Below, one piece after another: positions 1 through 8,263 of a DNA stretch of 64,000 nt (its first letter is position 1; each line of letters opens with the position of its first letter). Position numbers and translations under genes: made by a program. The notes beneath the pieces were generated by a model that saw only the letters and a list, made by a program, of their open reading frames with translations, searched no databases and had not been told where the DNA came from. The stretch covers positions 62,001 to 126,000 of the forward strand of contig NZ_CP165783.1 in the NCBI RefSeq assembly GCF_000513895.2. Direction: 5' to 3'. Source of the stretch: Ensifer sp. WSM1721. GTDB taxonomy: Bacteria > Pseudomonadota > Alphaproteobacteria > Rhizobiales > Rhizobiaceae.

Positions 1-1
1 G

Positions 2-304
2 AACGTTTATCCGGTAGAGATCGAGGCAGTGCTTTTGGAACATCCCGGTGTGAGCGAGGTTGCCGTGATCGGCGTTCCCGACGAACGATGGGGCGAAGTC
101 GGTCGCGCCTACGTTGTCGCCGCACCGGGCCAGGCGCTCGGCCATGACGAACTCGCCCGTCACTGCCAGTCGTTGATTGCACGTTACAAAACTCCGAAAG
201 AGTTCCGCCTTGTCGATAAGCTTCCGCGAACCGCGTCCGGAAAGGTGATCAAACATGTCCTACGCAAGGAGGCGTTGGACGAACGCTGGACCGAGGGCAA
301 CTAG
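2..304 (+). CDS. Acyl-CoA synthetase / AMP-dependent ligase, C-terminal end (partial)
   Basis: The open frame enters from the left edge, so only the last 100 residues are present. They form the small C-terminal lid domain of the ANL superfamily (acyl-CoA synthetases): a start reading NVYPVEIE, the stretch VIGVPDERWGE, and near the end LPRTASGKVIK, whose lysine is the conserved catalytic lysine that activates the carboxylate as an acyl-adenylate. The usual family length is about 500-550 residues, so roughly 400 lie outside the window. The substrate cannot be told from this part. The gene is followed by scrambled gene fragments on the other strand, so it is probably the last intact gene of its own unit. 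Confidence 0.85.
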   Translation, partial: NVYPVEIEAVLLEHPGVSEVAVIGVPDERWGEVGRAYVVAAPGQALGHDELARHCQSLIARYKTPKEFRLVDKLPRTASGKVIKHVLRKEALDERWTEGN

Positions 305-448
305 ACTTGTGCCTTCGCCTGGACGGTTCGCCGAAGTGCTGGGAAACACCGGCTGCCGCATGACGTTCGAGGATGTCGCAATGTTGTTTGCAGCCGGCGT
401 GATCGCCAGCTGGCGGGCGAGCCGCCTAGCCAAGCCATGGCTTCCGTG

Positions 449-1432
449 GGCCCAGCTTTGGGCGATCGCCTGGAGACTTTCGGCGTCACCCGGGTAACGG
501 CCCGCCGGCCCAGCAAGAACAAGGTTGAAACCATCCGGGAACCCGGCCTTCGAAAGAAGGGTTTTTGCCTCTTCGTAGTTGGGCGCCTCGGGCAGGAGTT
601 TCGCCGAGGTGCCCGGCAGGCTGTTGGGAAAGACCTGAGCAGCAGCCGTGCCATAGCCCGCGAGGATCTTGTCGACGAGAATGCCCCGGTCCGTAGCCAA
701 CGCAAGCGCCCGGCGGACCAGCGGGTTCTTGAAGGGATTGGCGATCGGTTCACCCGATTTGTCGGTCACGCCCGGAAGCGTCTCACGCGCAACGTCGAAC
801 TGTACGAAGTTAACACGTGCAGCACCCACGCTCGCGATTTTGGCGCCGCGCTGCTCCAAGGAGGCGACGTCGCGGGCCGGGATTGCGTCGGCCACATCGA
901 CCTCTCCCGTGCTGAGCGCCGCCACGCGCGCTGCCGGGTTCTCGATGACCCGGAAGGTAACCTTGGACCAGACAGGCTCGCCGCCCCAGTAGTCGTCGTT
1001 CCGGGCAAGCCTCAGGCTCTCGCCGGAACTCCACCTCTCGAATCTGTAAGGGCCAGTACCGACAGGCGGGCGTCCGGCGTTGAGGTCCTCGGTCGTCACG
1101 AACCCCTCAGAGGGCCGGTTCATCACAAAAATGGAGGAGAAAGAGAGGGGCAGATTGGGGACTGCGCCGTTCGTCTCGATAAGGACGGTAAGGGGATCGG
1201 GTGCCGAGACCGACTTGATGCCGCTCACATAGGAGCGAAAGCCGCCGCTCGGCGGTTTCAGGACGTCCCGGATGCGCTCGATCGTGTAGACGACATCGTC
1301 TGCGTCAAAGGCCGAGCCGTCATGGAACCGAACATTTTCGCGGAGCTTGAACTCCCATTGGGTATCGGACAGAGGCCGCCAGGAGGTGGCGAGGCCAGGC
1401 TTCAACTCGAGATTCTCATCCTGATAGACGAG
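449..1432 (-). pseudogene. Fragment of a dipeptide/nickel-type ABC substrate-binding protein
   Basis: The minus-strand frame reads as the middle of a family 5 extracellular solute-binding protein (DppA/OppA type). It has LELKPGLATSW, WEFKLRENVRFHDGSAFDADD, the motif VGTGPYRFERW, and NPLVRRALALATDR. The signal peptide and first 50-60 residues are missing at the 1432 side. The C-terminal half is missing at the 449 side, where the match stops in LQAIAQSWA and the frame then runs on as unrelated sequence to a stop at 260. Intact family members are about 500-530 residues; about 325 remain. No permease or ATPase genes accompany it. It is part of a longer open frame only because it is fused in frame to a transporter fragment upstream. 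Confidence 0.75.
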
Positions 1433-1486
1433 ATGACGACCAATATCGAAGGGAAAGTCGTTCTGATCACCGGCGGCGGCACCGGA
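1433..1486 (+). pseudogene. N-terminal stub of a short-chain dehydrogenase (SDR)
   Basis: Eighteen codons on the plus strand read MTTNIEGKVVLITGGGTG, which is the classical start of an SDR-family enzyme: first beta strand and the TGxxxGxG cofactor loop, broken off exactly where the second half of the loop (LG) should follow. The next codon belongs to sequence that makes sense only on the minus strand. The stub sits between two minus-strand gene fragments, so it marks one piece of a three-gene mosaic. A chance match of this quality is unlikely but not excluded. Confidence 0.6.
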
Positions 1487-1675
1487 GACCAGGAAGCCGG
1501 CCGACGAGACGACGAAGCCCCAGCCGAAGCCGGAGATGATTGCGTCGAGAACCACCTTGGAGATCGAGGACAGGCTTTCAGGGAAGACCGTTCCCCAGCC
1601 GACAAATCCCAGGATGATGAACATGGCCGGCCAGAATACGGCCGGATCGATATGACTAGGTCGTGATGGCTCCAT
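1487..1675 (-). pseudogene. N-terminal fragment of a BCCT betaine/choline/carnitine transporter
   Basis: A good ribosome binding site (GGGAGGAG, 7 bases before ATG at 1675) starts a minus-strand frame whose first 60 residues look like a BCCT transporter. After a short hydrophilic start there is a first membrane helix (VFWPAMFIILGFVGWG), a FPESL turn, and a second helix region containing FGWGF. The likeness stops after AGFLV, about one tenth of the way into a roughly 500-residue family. The frame then continues through the antisense of an SDR stub into a solute-binding protein fragment, giving a 471-residue chimeric open frame ending at 260. It is most likely a non-functional rearrangement product, although its start signals are intact. 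Confidence 0.65.
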
Positions 1676-1731
1676 TTTTTGCTCCTCCCAATAAACCTCT
1701 TGGCCGCCGCTGCTCCGGGCAGCCAAGCCAA

Positions 1732-2703
1732 TCATGCGACCCTGTCCGGCGGATCGCGGCCGTCGAAAAAGGCAGTGATATTCTCGACCACCTTCATCCC
1801 CATTGCCGTGCGTGTCTCGGCCGTCGCGCTGCCGAGATGCGGCAGAAGCACGACGTTTTCCAGAGCCGTGAGGCCGGCGGGCACCGACGGCTCACCCTCA
1901 TACACATCGAGACCGGCGCCGGCGATGGGCCCTGATCTCAGCGCCTCGACGAGGGCTGTCGTATCGACGACATCACCCCGGGCCGTGTTGATCAGGAAGG
2001 CGCCCGGCTTCATCACTGCGAGCCGCCGTGCATCCACGAGATGCCGGTTCTCGGCGCTGCCGGGGCAGTGAAGCGACACGAAGTCGCTCGCTGCCAGCAC
2101 CTCGTCGATCGTCTTCATCCGCAAAGCATTCATGGCGCGCGTCTCATCGTCGTCGACCGCCGAGCGATTGAAAAACACGATCTTCATGCCGAAGCCGAAA
2201 TGGGCGCGGCGGGCGGTGGCCTTGCCGATCCGCCCCATGCCGACGATGCCAAGCGTCTTGCCGGTCAATTGGCTGCCCATCAAGTGCGTCGGGCACCAGC
2301 CCTTCCATTCACCTGCCCTGAGCTGCCGCTCGCCTTCGCCCGCACGGCGGGCGGCCATCAGCATCAGCGTGAGCGCGATGTCGGCGGTGCAATCGGTCAG
2401 CACGCCCGGCGTGTTGGTGACGACGATGCCGGCCGCTTGCGCGGCCTTGACGTCGATGTGGTTGAACCCGACGCCGAAATTGCCGAGGATCTTCGTGCGC
2501 ATCGCTGGCTGGCCGAAGATCGCCGACGGCGCGCGGTCGCTGACCGTCGGCAGGACGGCGTCGAAGTTGATGAGCGCCGCCGCGAGCTCCGCTTCGGTCA
2601 GAGGCTGGTCGTCCTCGTTCAATGTGGTGTTGAATCGCGCGGCAAGCACGCGCTCCACTTCTGCCGGCCAGCGCCGGGTCACGAGCACGCGAGGCTTTTC
2701 CAT
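1732..2703 (-). CDS. Hydroxypyruvate/glyoxylate reductase (D-2-hydroxyacid dehydrogenase)
   Basis: A 323-residue NAD(P)-dependent D-2-hydroxyacid dehydrogenase. The Rossmann motif is GMGRIG at 155-160, and the catalytic triad of the family is visible as Arg242 (in TARGD), Glu271 (in YEGEP) and His289 (in LLPHLGSA). In the serine cycle this enzyme reduces hydroxypyruvate to glycerate after serine-glyoxylate transamination. It is the last gene of a five-gene minus-strand run. Its ATG directly abuts the TGA of the malate-CoA ligase alpha gene (TGAATG), so translation is probably coupled. The operon context favours hydroxypyruvate reductase over glyoxylate reductase, but most members of the family reduce both. 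Confidence 0.85.
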   Translation of the reverse strand: MEKPRVLVTRRWPAEVERVLAARFNTTLNEDDQPLTEAELAAALINFDAVLPTVSDRAPSAIFGQPAMRTKILGNFGVGFNHIDVKAAQAAGIVVTNTPGVLTDCTADIALTLMLMAARRAGEGERQLRAGEWKGWCPTHLMGSQLTGKTLGIVGMGRIGKATARRAHFGFGMKIVFFNRSAVDDDETRAMNALRMKTIDEVLAASDFVSLHCPGSAENRHLVDARRLAVMKPGAFLINTARGDVVDTTALVEALRSGPIAGAGLDVYEGEPSVPAGLTALENVVLLPHLGSATAETRTAMGMKVVENITAFFDGRDPPDRVA

Positions 2704-3603
2704 TCACGCCGCCTTTGTCATGGCCGACAGCACTTCCGCCACCGTCTCGCCGAAGGACGAGGGCGTCGGCACGATGGTGACCCCGGCGCTCTTCAGGATC
2801 TCGACCTTTTCCTGCGCCGATTCCCCGAAAGCGGAGATGATCGCGCCGGCATGGCCCATGCGGCGGCCCTTCGGCGCCGAAAGGCCTGCGATATAGGCGA
2901 TCAGCGGCTTCTTCATGTTGTCGCACGCCCAGAGAGCGGCCTCCGCCTCCTGCGGGCCGCCGATCTCGCCGATCATCAGCACTGCGTCCGTGCCGGGATC
3001 TTTCTCGAACAGCTCCAGCATGTCCTTGAATGACGAACCGTTGACCGGGTCGCCGCCGATACCGACCGACGTCGACACGCCGATGCCGAGCGCCTTCATC
3101 TGGCTCGCCGCCTCATAGCCGAGCGTGCCGGACCGGCCCACAATGCCGATGCGGCCGGGGAGATAGATCGACCCCGGCATGATGCCCATCATCGCCTCTC
3201 CGGGCGTGATCATCCCCGCGCAGTTCGGGCCGATCAGAGTCATGCGATCCTCGAAGCGGTAGCGCCGCATGTATCGCTTGACCCTGATCATATCCTGGGA
3301 GGGGATGCCGTCGGTGATGCAGACGCAGAGCCGGATGCCGGCATCCGCCGCCTCCATGATCGAGTCTGCCGCAAAGGGCGGCGGCACGAAGATGATAGAG
3401 GCATCGGCGCCGGTTTCTTGCACGGCGCCTTTCACCGTGTTGAAGACCGGCATGCCGAGATGGGTCTGGCCGCCCTTGCCGGGGGTGACCCCGCCAACCA
3501 CGTTGGTGCCGTAGCGCTTCATATCCTGGGCATGAAAGCTGCCGATCTTTCCTGTGAAGCCCTGGACGATGACGCGCGTGTTCTTGTCGAGCAGGATGGA
3601 CAT
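2704..3603 (-). CDS. mtkB: Malate-CoA ligase alpha subunit (succinyl-CoA synthetase alpha family)
   Basis: This 299-residue protein has the layout of the alpha subunit of succinyl-CoA synthetase: an N-terminal CoA-binding Rossmann part (VIVQGFTGKIGSFHA), the ligase domain with LIGPNCAG, and the active-site phosphohistidine at His251 in MGHAGAIISAFG. As the partner of the beta subunit just upstream it should form malate thiokinase, which makes malyl-CoA from malate, CoA and ATP. Sequence alone does not separate malate from succinate specificity; the call rests on the neighbouring malyl-CoA lyase and serine-glyoxylate aminotransferase. A GAGGAGG ribosome binding site lies about 9 bases before the ATG at 3603. 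Confidence 0.87.
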   Translation of the reverse strand: MSILLDKNTRVIVQGFTGKIGSFHAQDMKRYGTNVVGGVTPGKGGQTHLGMPVFNTVKGAVQETGADASIIFVPPPFAADSIMEAADAGIRLCVCITDGIPSQDMIRVKRYMRRYRFEDRMTLIGPNCAGMITPGEAMMGIMPGSIYLPGRIGIVGRSGTLGYEAASQMKALGIGVSTSVGIGGDPVNGSSFKDMLELFEKDPGTDAVLMIGEIGGPQEAEAALWACDNMKKPLIAYIAGLSAPKGRRMGHAGAIISAFGESAQEKVEILKSAGVTIVPTPSSFGETVAEVLSAMTKAA

Positions 3604-3616
3604 GTCTTAGGCCTCC

Positions 3617-4801
3617 TCAAGCAGCCTTGCCAGCGGTGAAGGAACGCCATGCGGCGACTGCCTTCTCGGCAGCTTCGGCCAGCGTTTCCGCGACGATGAT
3701 GTTCTCGCCGGATTCGGCGAGGATGCGCCGCCCCTCTTCCATGTTGGTGCCGGAGAGCCGGACGACGAGCGGAACCGGCACACCGACTTCGCGCAATGCT
3801 TTGATCACGCCCTCGGCCACCCAGTCGCAGCGGTTGATCCCGGCGAAGATATTGACGAGAATCGTCTCGACCTGTCTGTCCGTGAGTACCGCACGGAACG
3901 ATTTCGCCACGCGATCAGGCGAGGCGCCGCCGCCGATGTCGAGGAAGTTCGCAGGCTCGCCGCCGGCGATCTTGATCATGTCCATGGTTGCCATGGCCAA
4001 ACCCGCACCGTTGATGATGCAGCCGATATTGCCGTCGAGGCCGACATAGGAGAGGCCGCGGTCGGATGCATATGTCTCGCGCGGATCCTCCTGGCTCTTG
4101 TCGCGCATCTCGGAGATATGCGGACGGCGGAAGAGCGCGTTCTCGTCGAAGCTCATTTTGGCGTCGAGGGCCACGAGGTCACCCCGGCGGGTCACCACCA
4201 GCGGATTGATCTCCAGCATCGAGGCGTCATAGTCGACGAAGGCGCGATAGCAGCCGAGCAGGGTCTGGGTCGCGCGGCCGATCAGGGCGTTGTCGATGCC
4301 CAGCCCGAAGGCGATTTCGCGGGCCTGGAAGTCCTGCATGCCGACGCCCGGATCGACGGTGGCGCGGATGATCGAGTCGGGCTCGGTCTCGGCGATCTCC
4401 TCGATCTCCATGCCGCCCGAAGACGAGGCGACGATCATGATGCGCTCGGATTTGCGGTCGAGCACGAAGCCGATATAGATCTCGCGCGCGATATCCATCG
4501 CCTCTTCGACATAGAGGCGGCTGACCAGTTTTCCCTGCGGCCCGGTCTGGTGCGTCACGAGCGTGCGACCGAGCATGGAGTCGGCCGCCTCCACGATCTC
4601 GTGGTCGGATGAGCAGAGCTTGATGCCACCCGCCTTGCCGCGCGCACCGGAATGGATCTGCGCCTTGACCACCCAGCGGTCGCCGCCGATCTCCCGGGCA
4701 CGATAGGCCGCCTGCTCGGGACTATAGGCGAGGCCGCCGCGCGGGATATCGATCTCGTAGCGGGAGAGAAGTTCCTTGGCCTGATATTCGTGAATGTCCA
4801 T
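3617..4801 (-). CDS. mtkA: Malate-CoA ligase beta subunit (succinyl-CoA synthetase beta family)
   Basis: A 394-residue ATP-grasp protein starting [12 protein letters not shown], the typical start of succinyl-CoA synthetase beta subunits. The GxxxxKAQ-type nucleotide segment is seen as [16 protein letters not shown], the metal-binding EINPLVV follows near the middle, and the C-terminal CoA-ligase part contains [10 protein letters not shown]. The start at 4801 is preferred over an upstream in-frame ATG because GGGGAGGA lies 5 bases before it and the protein then aligns with the family start. It lies 13 bases after malyl-CoA lyase and 13 before mtkB. With mtkB it should activate malate to malyl-CoA in the serine cycle; succinate is the alternative substrate. 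Confidence 0.87.
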   Translation of the reverse strand: MDIHEYQAKELLSRYEIDIPRGGLAYSPEQAAYRAREIGGDRWVVKAQIHSGARGKAGGIKLCSSDHEIVEAADSMLGRTLVTHQTGPQGKLVSRLYVEEAMDIAREIYIGFVLDRKSERIMIVASSSGGMEIEEIAETEPDSIIRATVDPGVGMQDFQAREIAFGLGIDNALIGRATQTLLGCYRAFVDYDASMLEINPLVVTRRGDLVALDAKMSFDENALFRRPHISEMRDKSQEDPRETYASDRGLSYVGLDGNIGCIINGAGLAMATMDMIKIAGGEPANFLDIGGGASPDRVAKSFRAVLTDRQVETILVNIFAGINRCDWVAEGVIKALREVGVPVPLVVRLSGTNMEEGRRILAESGENIIVAETLAEAAEKAVAAWRSFTAGKAA

Positions 4802-4814
4802 GGTGTCCTCCCCT

Positions 4815-5759
4815 TCAGCGGCGGCCGGCGGTGATTGCGTCACGGGTGGCGAGCACGTTGCGCGCCATGCGTTCCGAGGCGGCGTCGATCATCTTGCCGT
4901 CGAGCGACGCCGCACCCTTGCCCTGGCTCTCAGCGAGCTTCAGCGCATCGATGATGCGGCGGGCGCGGTCGACCTCCTTCTCGGGAGGCGAGAAGATCTC
5001 GTTGGCGAGCGCAATCTGGCTCGGATGGATCGCCCACTTGCCTTCGATGCCGAGGGCCGCAGCACGGCGTGCAGCCGCCTCGTAGCCCTCGGGATCGGAG
5101 AAATCGCCGAAGGGGCCATCGATCGCGCGCAGACCGTAGGCGCGGCAGGCGACCGTCATCCGCGACAGGCCGAAGTGCCACTGGTCGCCCGGATAGTCCG
5201 GGTTGAGACCGCCGATGTTGACGGTGCGGGCTTTCAGGCTCGCGGCGTAGTCGGCCACGCCGAAATGCAGCGCTTCAAGCCGTCCGCCGAAGGACGCGAT
5301 GGCTTCGACATTGGCCATGCCGAGCGCCGTCTCGATCAGCGCCTCGAGACCGACGCGCGTCTTGTAGCTCTTGGCGATCTCGATCTGATTGACCATCGCC
5401 TCGACCATGTAGAGGTCGGCCGGAACGCCGACCTTCGGCACGAGCAGCGTGTCGATGCGATCGCCCGCCTGCTCCATGAGGTCGACGACGTCGCGGTACA
5501 TGTAATGGGTGTCGAGGCCGTTGATGCGAACCGAGATCGTCTTGCCCCTGCCGCGCCAGTCGATCTGGTTGAGCGCGGCGACGATATTGGCGCGGGCGCG
5601 TTCCTTGTCCGGCGGGGCAACGGCGTCCTCGATATCGAGGAAGATGTAGTCGGCGTCGGAATTGGCGGCCTTCTCGATCATCTCGGGGTTAGAGCCCGGG
5701 ACGGCGAGTTCACTGCGCTGCAGGCGCAGCCGGCGGAGATGGTTTATCGTATGGCTCAT
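4815..5759 (-). CDS. L-malyl-CoA lyase (CitE-like, serine cycle)
   Basis: A 314-residue protein of the HpcH/HpaI-CitE lyase family. It shows [17 protein letters not shown] with the acidic metal ligands, a conserved arginine in [17 protein letters not shown], and [10 protein letters not shown] with a second metal-binding glutamate. [10 protein letters not shown] near the C terminus is typical of malyl-CoA/citramalyl-CoA lyases. It would cleave malyl-CoA to glyoxylate and acetyl-CoA, returning glyoxylate to the aminotransferase encoded just upstream. The ATG at 5759 has GGAGAGG five bases before it; a longer frame to 5843 lacks such a site. It lies 19 bases after the aminotransferase gene, consistent with one operon. 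Confidence 0.88.
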   Translation of the reverse strand: MSHTINHLRRLRLQRSELAVPGSNPEMIEKAANSDADYIFLDIEDAVAPPDKERARANIVAALNQIDWRGRGKTISVRINGLDTHYMYRDVVDLMEQAGDRIDTLLVPKVGVPADLYMVEAMVNQIEIAKSYKTRVGLEALIETALGMANVEAIASFGGRLEALHFGVADYAASLKARTVNIGGLNPDYPGDQWHFGLSRMTVACRAYGLRAIDGPFGDFSDPEGYEAAARRAAALGIEGKWAIHPSQIALANEIFSPPEKEVDRARRIIDALKLAESQGKGAASLDGKMIDAASERMARNVLATRDAITAGRR

Positions 5760-5778
5760 AGATTCCTCTCCTTCCTTT

Positions 5779-6969
5779 TCAGGCCGCCTTGGCGGTTGAC
5801 GTCCTGGTGACGGAGCGGAACTGCTTGACAGCAGCCCCAACACCCGAGCCCGGCTCGATCTTCACGCCGCAATCGAGCAGCGTGAGTTCGGCGGCACCGA
5901 GTGCACCGAGCACCATGACCTCATTGAGCGAGCCGAGATGGCCGATGCGGAACACCTTGCCGGCAATTTTGGAGAGGCCGCTGCCGAGCGAGGTATTGTA
6001 GGTGCGGTAGGCGTGGCGGATGACCTCGACACCATCGACGCCTTCGGGCAGACGGATCGCCGAGACGGTGTCCGAATGCCATTTCGGCTCGGTCGCGCAA
6101 AGCTTGAGGCCCCAGGCGGAAACCGCGGCGCGGACGCCGTTCGCAAGGTGGTGGTGGCGGGCGAAGATATTTTCGAGGCCTTCCGCGAACATCAAGTCCA
6201 GCGCTGCACGGAGGCCCCGCAGCAACTGCGTCGGCGGGGTGTAGGGGAAATAGCCCGTGTCGTTGGTCTTGATCATGTCGTCGAAGGAGAAGTAGCAGCG
6301 CATGTGGCGCGCGGTCTTGGCGGCTTCGAGCGCCTTCTCGCTGACCGAGAGGAAGCCGAGGCCGGCGGGCAGCATGAAGCCCTTCTGCGAGCCCGAGACG
6401 GCGCAATCGACGCCCCATTCGTCCTGGCGAAAATCGATCGATCCGATCGAGGAGACGCCGTCGACGAAGAGCAGCGCCGGATGGCCGCAGGCGTCGAGCG
6501 CCGCGCGCGCCGCGGCAACGTCCGAAGTGACGCCGGTCGCGGTTTCATTGTGCGTCACGAACACCGCCTTGATCCTGTGTGCCTTGTCGGCAGCGAGACG
6601 CTCGGCATAGAGTTCGACCGGCACGCCCGTACCCCATTCCATATCGAGGCAATCGACCTCAAACCCGAGGCGTTCGGCCATGTCGACCCAGAGGTGCGAA
6701 AACTGGCCGAACCGGCTCATCAGCACGCGATCGCCGGGGGAGAGTACATTGGTCATCGCCGCTTCCCAGGCGCCGGTGCCGGACGAGGGATAGATGAATA
6801 CGCGGCCGTTCCGGTTCTTGAAGACCTTCTTGACGTCGGCGAAGAGCGGCAATGTAAGCTCCGGGTACTGCGGGGAGCGCATGTCTTCCATCGGCAGGTT
6901 CATCGCCTGGCGAACCTGTTCGGGAATGTTGGTGGGGCCCGGAATGAAGAGATGATTGTAGCCTGACAT
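5779..6969 (-). CDS. sgaA: Serine-glyoxylate aminotransferase
   Basis: A 396-residue class V PLP aminotransferase that begins MSGYNHLFIPGPTNIPE, a start shared by bacterial serine-glyoxylate aminotransferases. The PLP lysine is Lys196 in SGSQKGFMLP, the cofactor aspartate lies in LFVDGVSSIGS, and YTPPTQLLRGL and RIGHLG are further family marks. It transfers the amino group of serine to glyoxylate, giving hydroxypyruvate and glycine. The start at 6969 follows GGAGG at 4 bases; the frame is open to 7047 but without a better site. It is the first gene of the serine-cycle run, so the operon promoter should lie in the gap between it and the LuxR gene. Confidence 0.9.
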   Translation of the reverse strand: MSGYNHLFIPGPTNIPEQVRQAMNLPMEDMRSPQYPELTLPLFADVKKVFKNRNGRVFIYPSSGTGAWEAAMTNVLSPGDRVLMSRFGQFSHLWVDMAERLGFEVDCLDMEWGTGVPVELYAERLAADKAHRIKAVFVTHNETATGVTSDVAAARAALDACGHPALLFVDGVSSIGSIDFRQDEWGVDCAVSGSQKGFMLPAGLGFLSVSEKALEAAKTARHMRCYFSFDDMIKTNDTGYFPYTPPTQLLRGLRAALDLMFAEGLENIFARHHHLANGVRAAVSAWGLKLCATEPKWHSDTVSAIRLPEGVDGVEVIRHAYRTYNTSLGSGLSKIAGKVFRIGHLGSLNEVMVLGALGAAELTLLDCGVKIEPGSGVGAAVKQFRSVTRTSTAKAA

Positions 6970-7126
6970 CGTTCCTCCAATGGCTGCGTCCGCGGACGGC
7001 GTTTCCTCGGGTCCAAAGCTGCCTTTCGGGTGATCTCCGCACAACACTCGCTCAGGCAGAAAAGAATGCCCGACGGGCAGCGCAGGAGCGGCCCTGACGG
7101 GTGGTCGCTTGGGAAGGATGGGTAGG

Positions 7127-7149
7127 AAAAGACTACCCCACAGGTAGTC
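7127..7149 (-). terminator. Candidate rho-independent terminator of the LuxR-type gene
   Basis: On the minus strand the stop of the regulator gene runs into GACTACC, five loop bases, GGTAGTC and then TTTTCC: a perfect 7-bp stem followed by a short T run. A second overlapping inverted repeat (GGGTAG ... CTACCC at 7120-7138) uses part of the same bases, so the segment could instead or also be an operator for the downstream serine-cycle promoter. Confidence 0.45.
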
Positions 7150-7777
7150 ACTCCGGGTTGCGCCGGCGCTCCTTGGTGTAAAGGGCGACCGCCATGGCGC
7201 GGTTGCGCACCTCGAGCTTGTCGTACAGATTTTTGAGGTGGTATTTCACGGTATTCTCGGAAATGCCTGTTCTGGCGGCGATTTGAATGTTGGTCCAACC
7301 ATTGGCCAGCATGCCGAGCAGCTCGCTTTCGCGAGAGGTAAGCTGTTGGAACGGCGTGTTCGAGATTTTCGAGAGTACCGTGTAGGGAATGCAGATCCGG
7401 CCCTTCATCACGGCGGTAAGCGTCGCGAACAGGATTTCAGGATCTTCGAACTGATAGCAGAGACCATTGACACCGAAGCGGATCGCCTCATTGACGACCG
7501 AAGGAATGTCGGTGTCGGCAAAGAGAACGACCCGAGGCTCGAGCCCGAACCTGCCGAGGTCGGCCAGTACCTCGGGCGCCTCGGCATCGTCGAGCTGCCA
7601 GCTGAGCAGCACGCAGTCCGTCTCGACGGAGGCAAGCTTCTCGCAGAGTTCGGCCGAGGTCCGCGCCGTATCGACTATGGAAAACCTGGCATTTTCGGAA
7701 AAAAGTCCGCGGAGAGCTGCGATCACCAAGGGGTTGCGCTCCGCGACCAAAACCCGGCCTCCACCCTCCTGCGACAT
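7148..7777 (-). CDS. LuxR-family regulator with degenerate receiver domain
   Basis: A 209-residue protein with a receiver-like N-terminal domain (about 1-125) and a C-terminal LuxR/NarL helix-turn-helix (about 143-200: LTSRESELLGML, TNIQIAARTGIS, ENTVKYHLKNLYDKL). The receiver lacks the phosphorylation site: the acidic pair after the first strand is ER, the phospho-acceptor position reads LLSWQLDD with Ser59, and the later lysine is replaced (CYQF). It is therefore unlikely to be a classical response regulator. ATG at 7777 follows GGGAGG by 4 bases. The gene lies just upstream of, and on the same strand as, the serine-cycle run, so control of those genes is a reasonable inference. Confidence 0.8.
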   Translation of the reverse strand: MSQEGGGRVLVAERNPLVIAALRGLFSENARFSIVDTARTSAELCEKLASVETDCVLLSWQLDDAEAPEVLADLGRFGLEPRVVLFADTDIPSVVNEAIRFGVNGLCYQFEDPEILFATLTAVMKGRICIPYTVLSKISNTPFQQLTSRESELLGMLANGWTNIQIAARTGISENTVKYHLKNLYDKLEVRNRAMAVALYTKERRRNPE

Positions 7778-7923
7778 GTGCCTCCCTGCGTCTTATGCCG
7801 TGACATGCACCCATCAGCGATGGCCGGAACAATAACATCACAAATCGCGCAGATTGCACCGCCGAGCGACGAAACGTGTCCTAAAACGTCTCCCTTCCCC
7901 TAAAATCCGGACGAACGAAGCAA

Positions 7924-8121
7924 ATGCCCCTCAGCCGGCGGCTTGGGCGCGCAGTTGAGGCTGGAGCGAAAACGACCGATGTCTACGACGGCAATGGGTT
8001 GGTCGTGAAACCTTTCGATCCTTGGATAGAGTTCAAGACCTTGCTGATCACTCCCCCGAACAGGCCGCCGTCCCGCGTCGTCTCGGAACTGATTGCTGCG
8101 CTCCAAAAGGTGAAGGCTTAA
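7924..8121 (+). pseudogene. C-terminal remnant of a LysR-type regulator
   Basis: The 65-residue frame contains GLVVKPFDPWIEF and PPNRPPSRVVSELI, which looks like the last strands of a LysR-type effector domain, where xVRPF and RPPSRxxxxF are common. No helix-turn-helix or upstream part exists before it; the region before 7924 is only the upstream space of the LuxR-type gene. I see it as a leftover of a deleted regulator gene. A small independent gene is the alternative but there is no clear ribosome binding site. Confidence 0.4.
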
Positions 8122-8263
8122 GAGCTGTTTCGTCCGAACGGACGGCCGCTTGGCACGAAGCAGCGATAGCCCTGATGCTGCATTGCGGCAGAAGCGCGCT
8201 TCCCGAACTTGGCATGGGCATTGCTCTCCGGAACAGAATGGATGTCGTTAACAGGTCTTGAGC

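Noticed and set aside
2041-3033. 330-codon plus-strand open frame over the hydroxypyruvate reductase and mtkB genes
   Set aside because: Shadow of two certain genes; composition is typical of antisense GC-rich frames.
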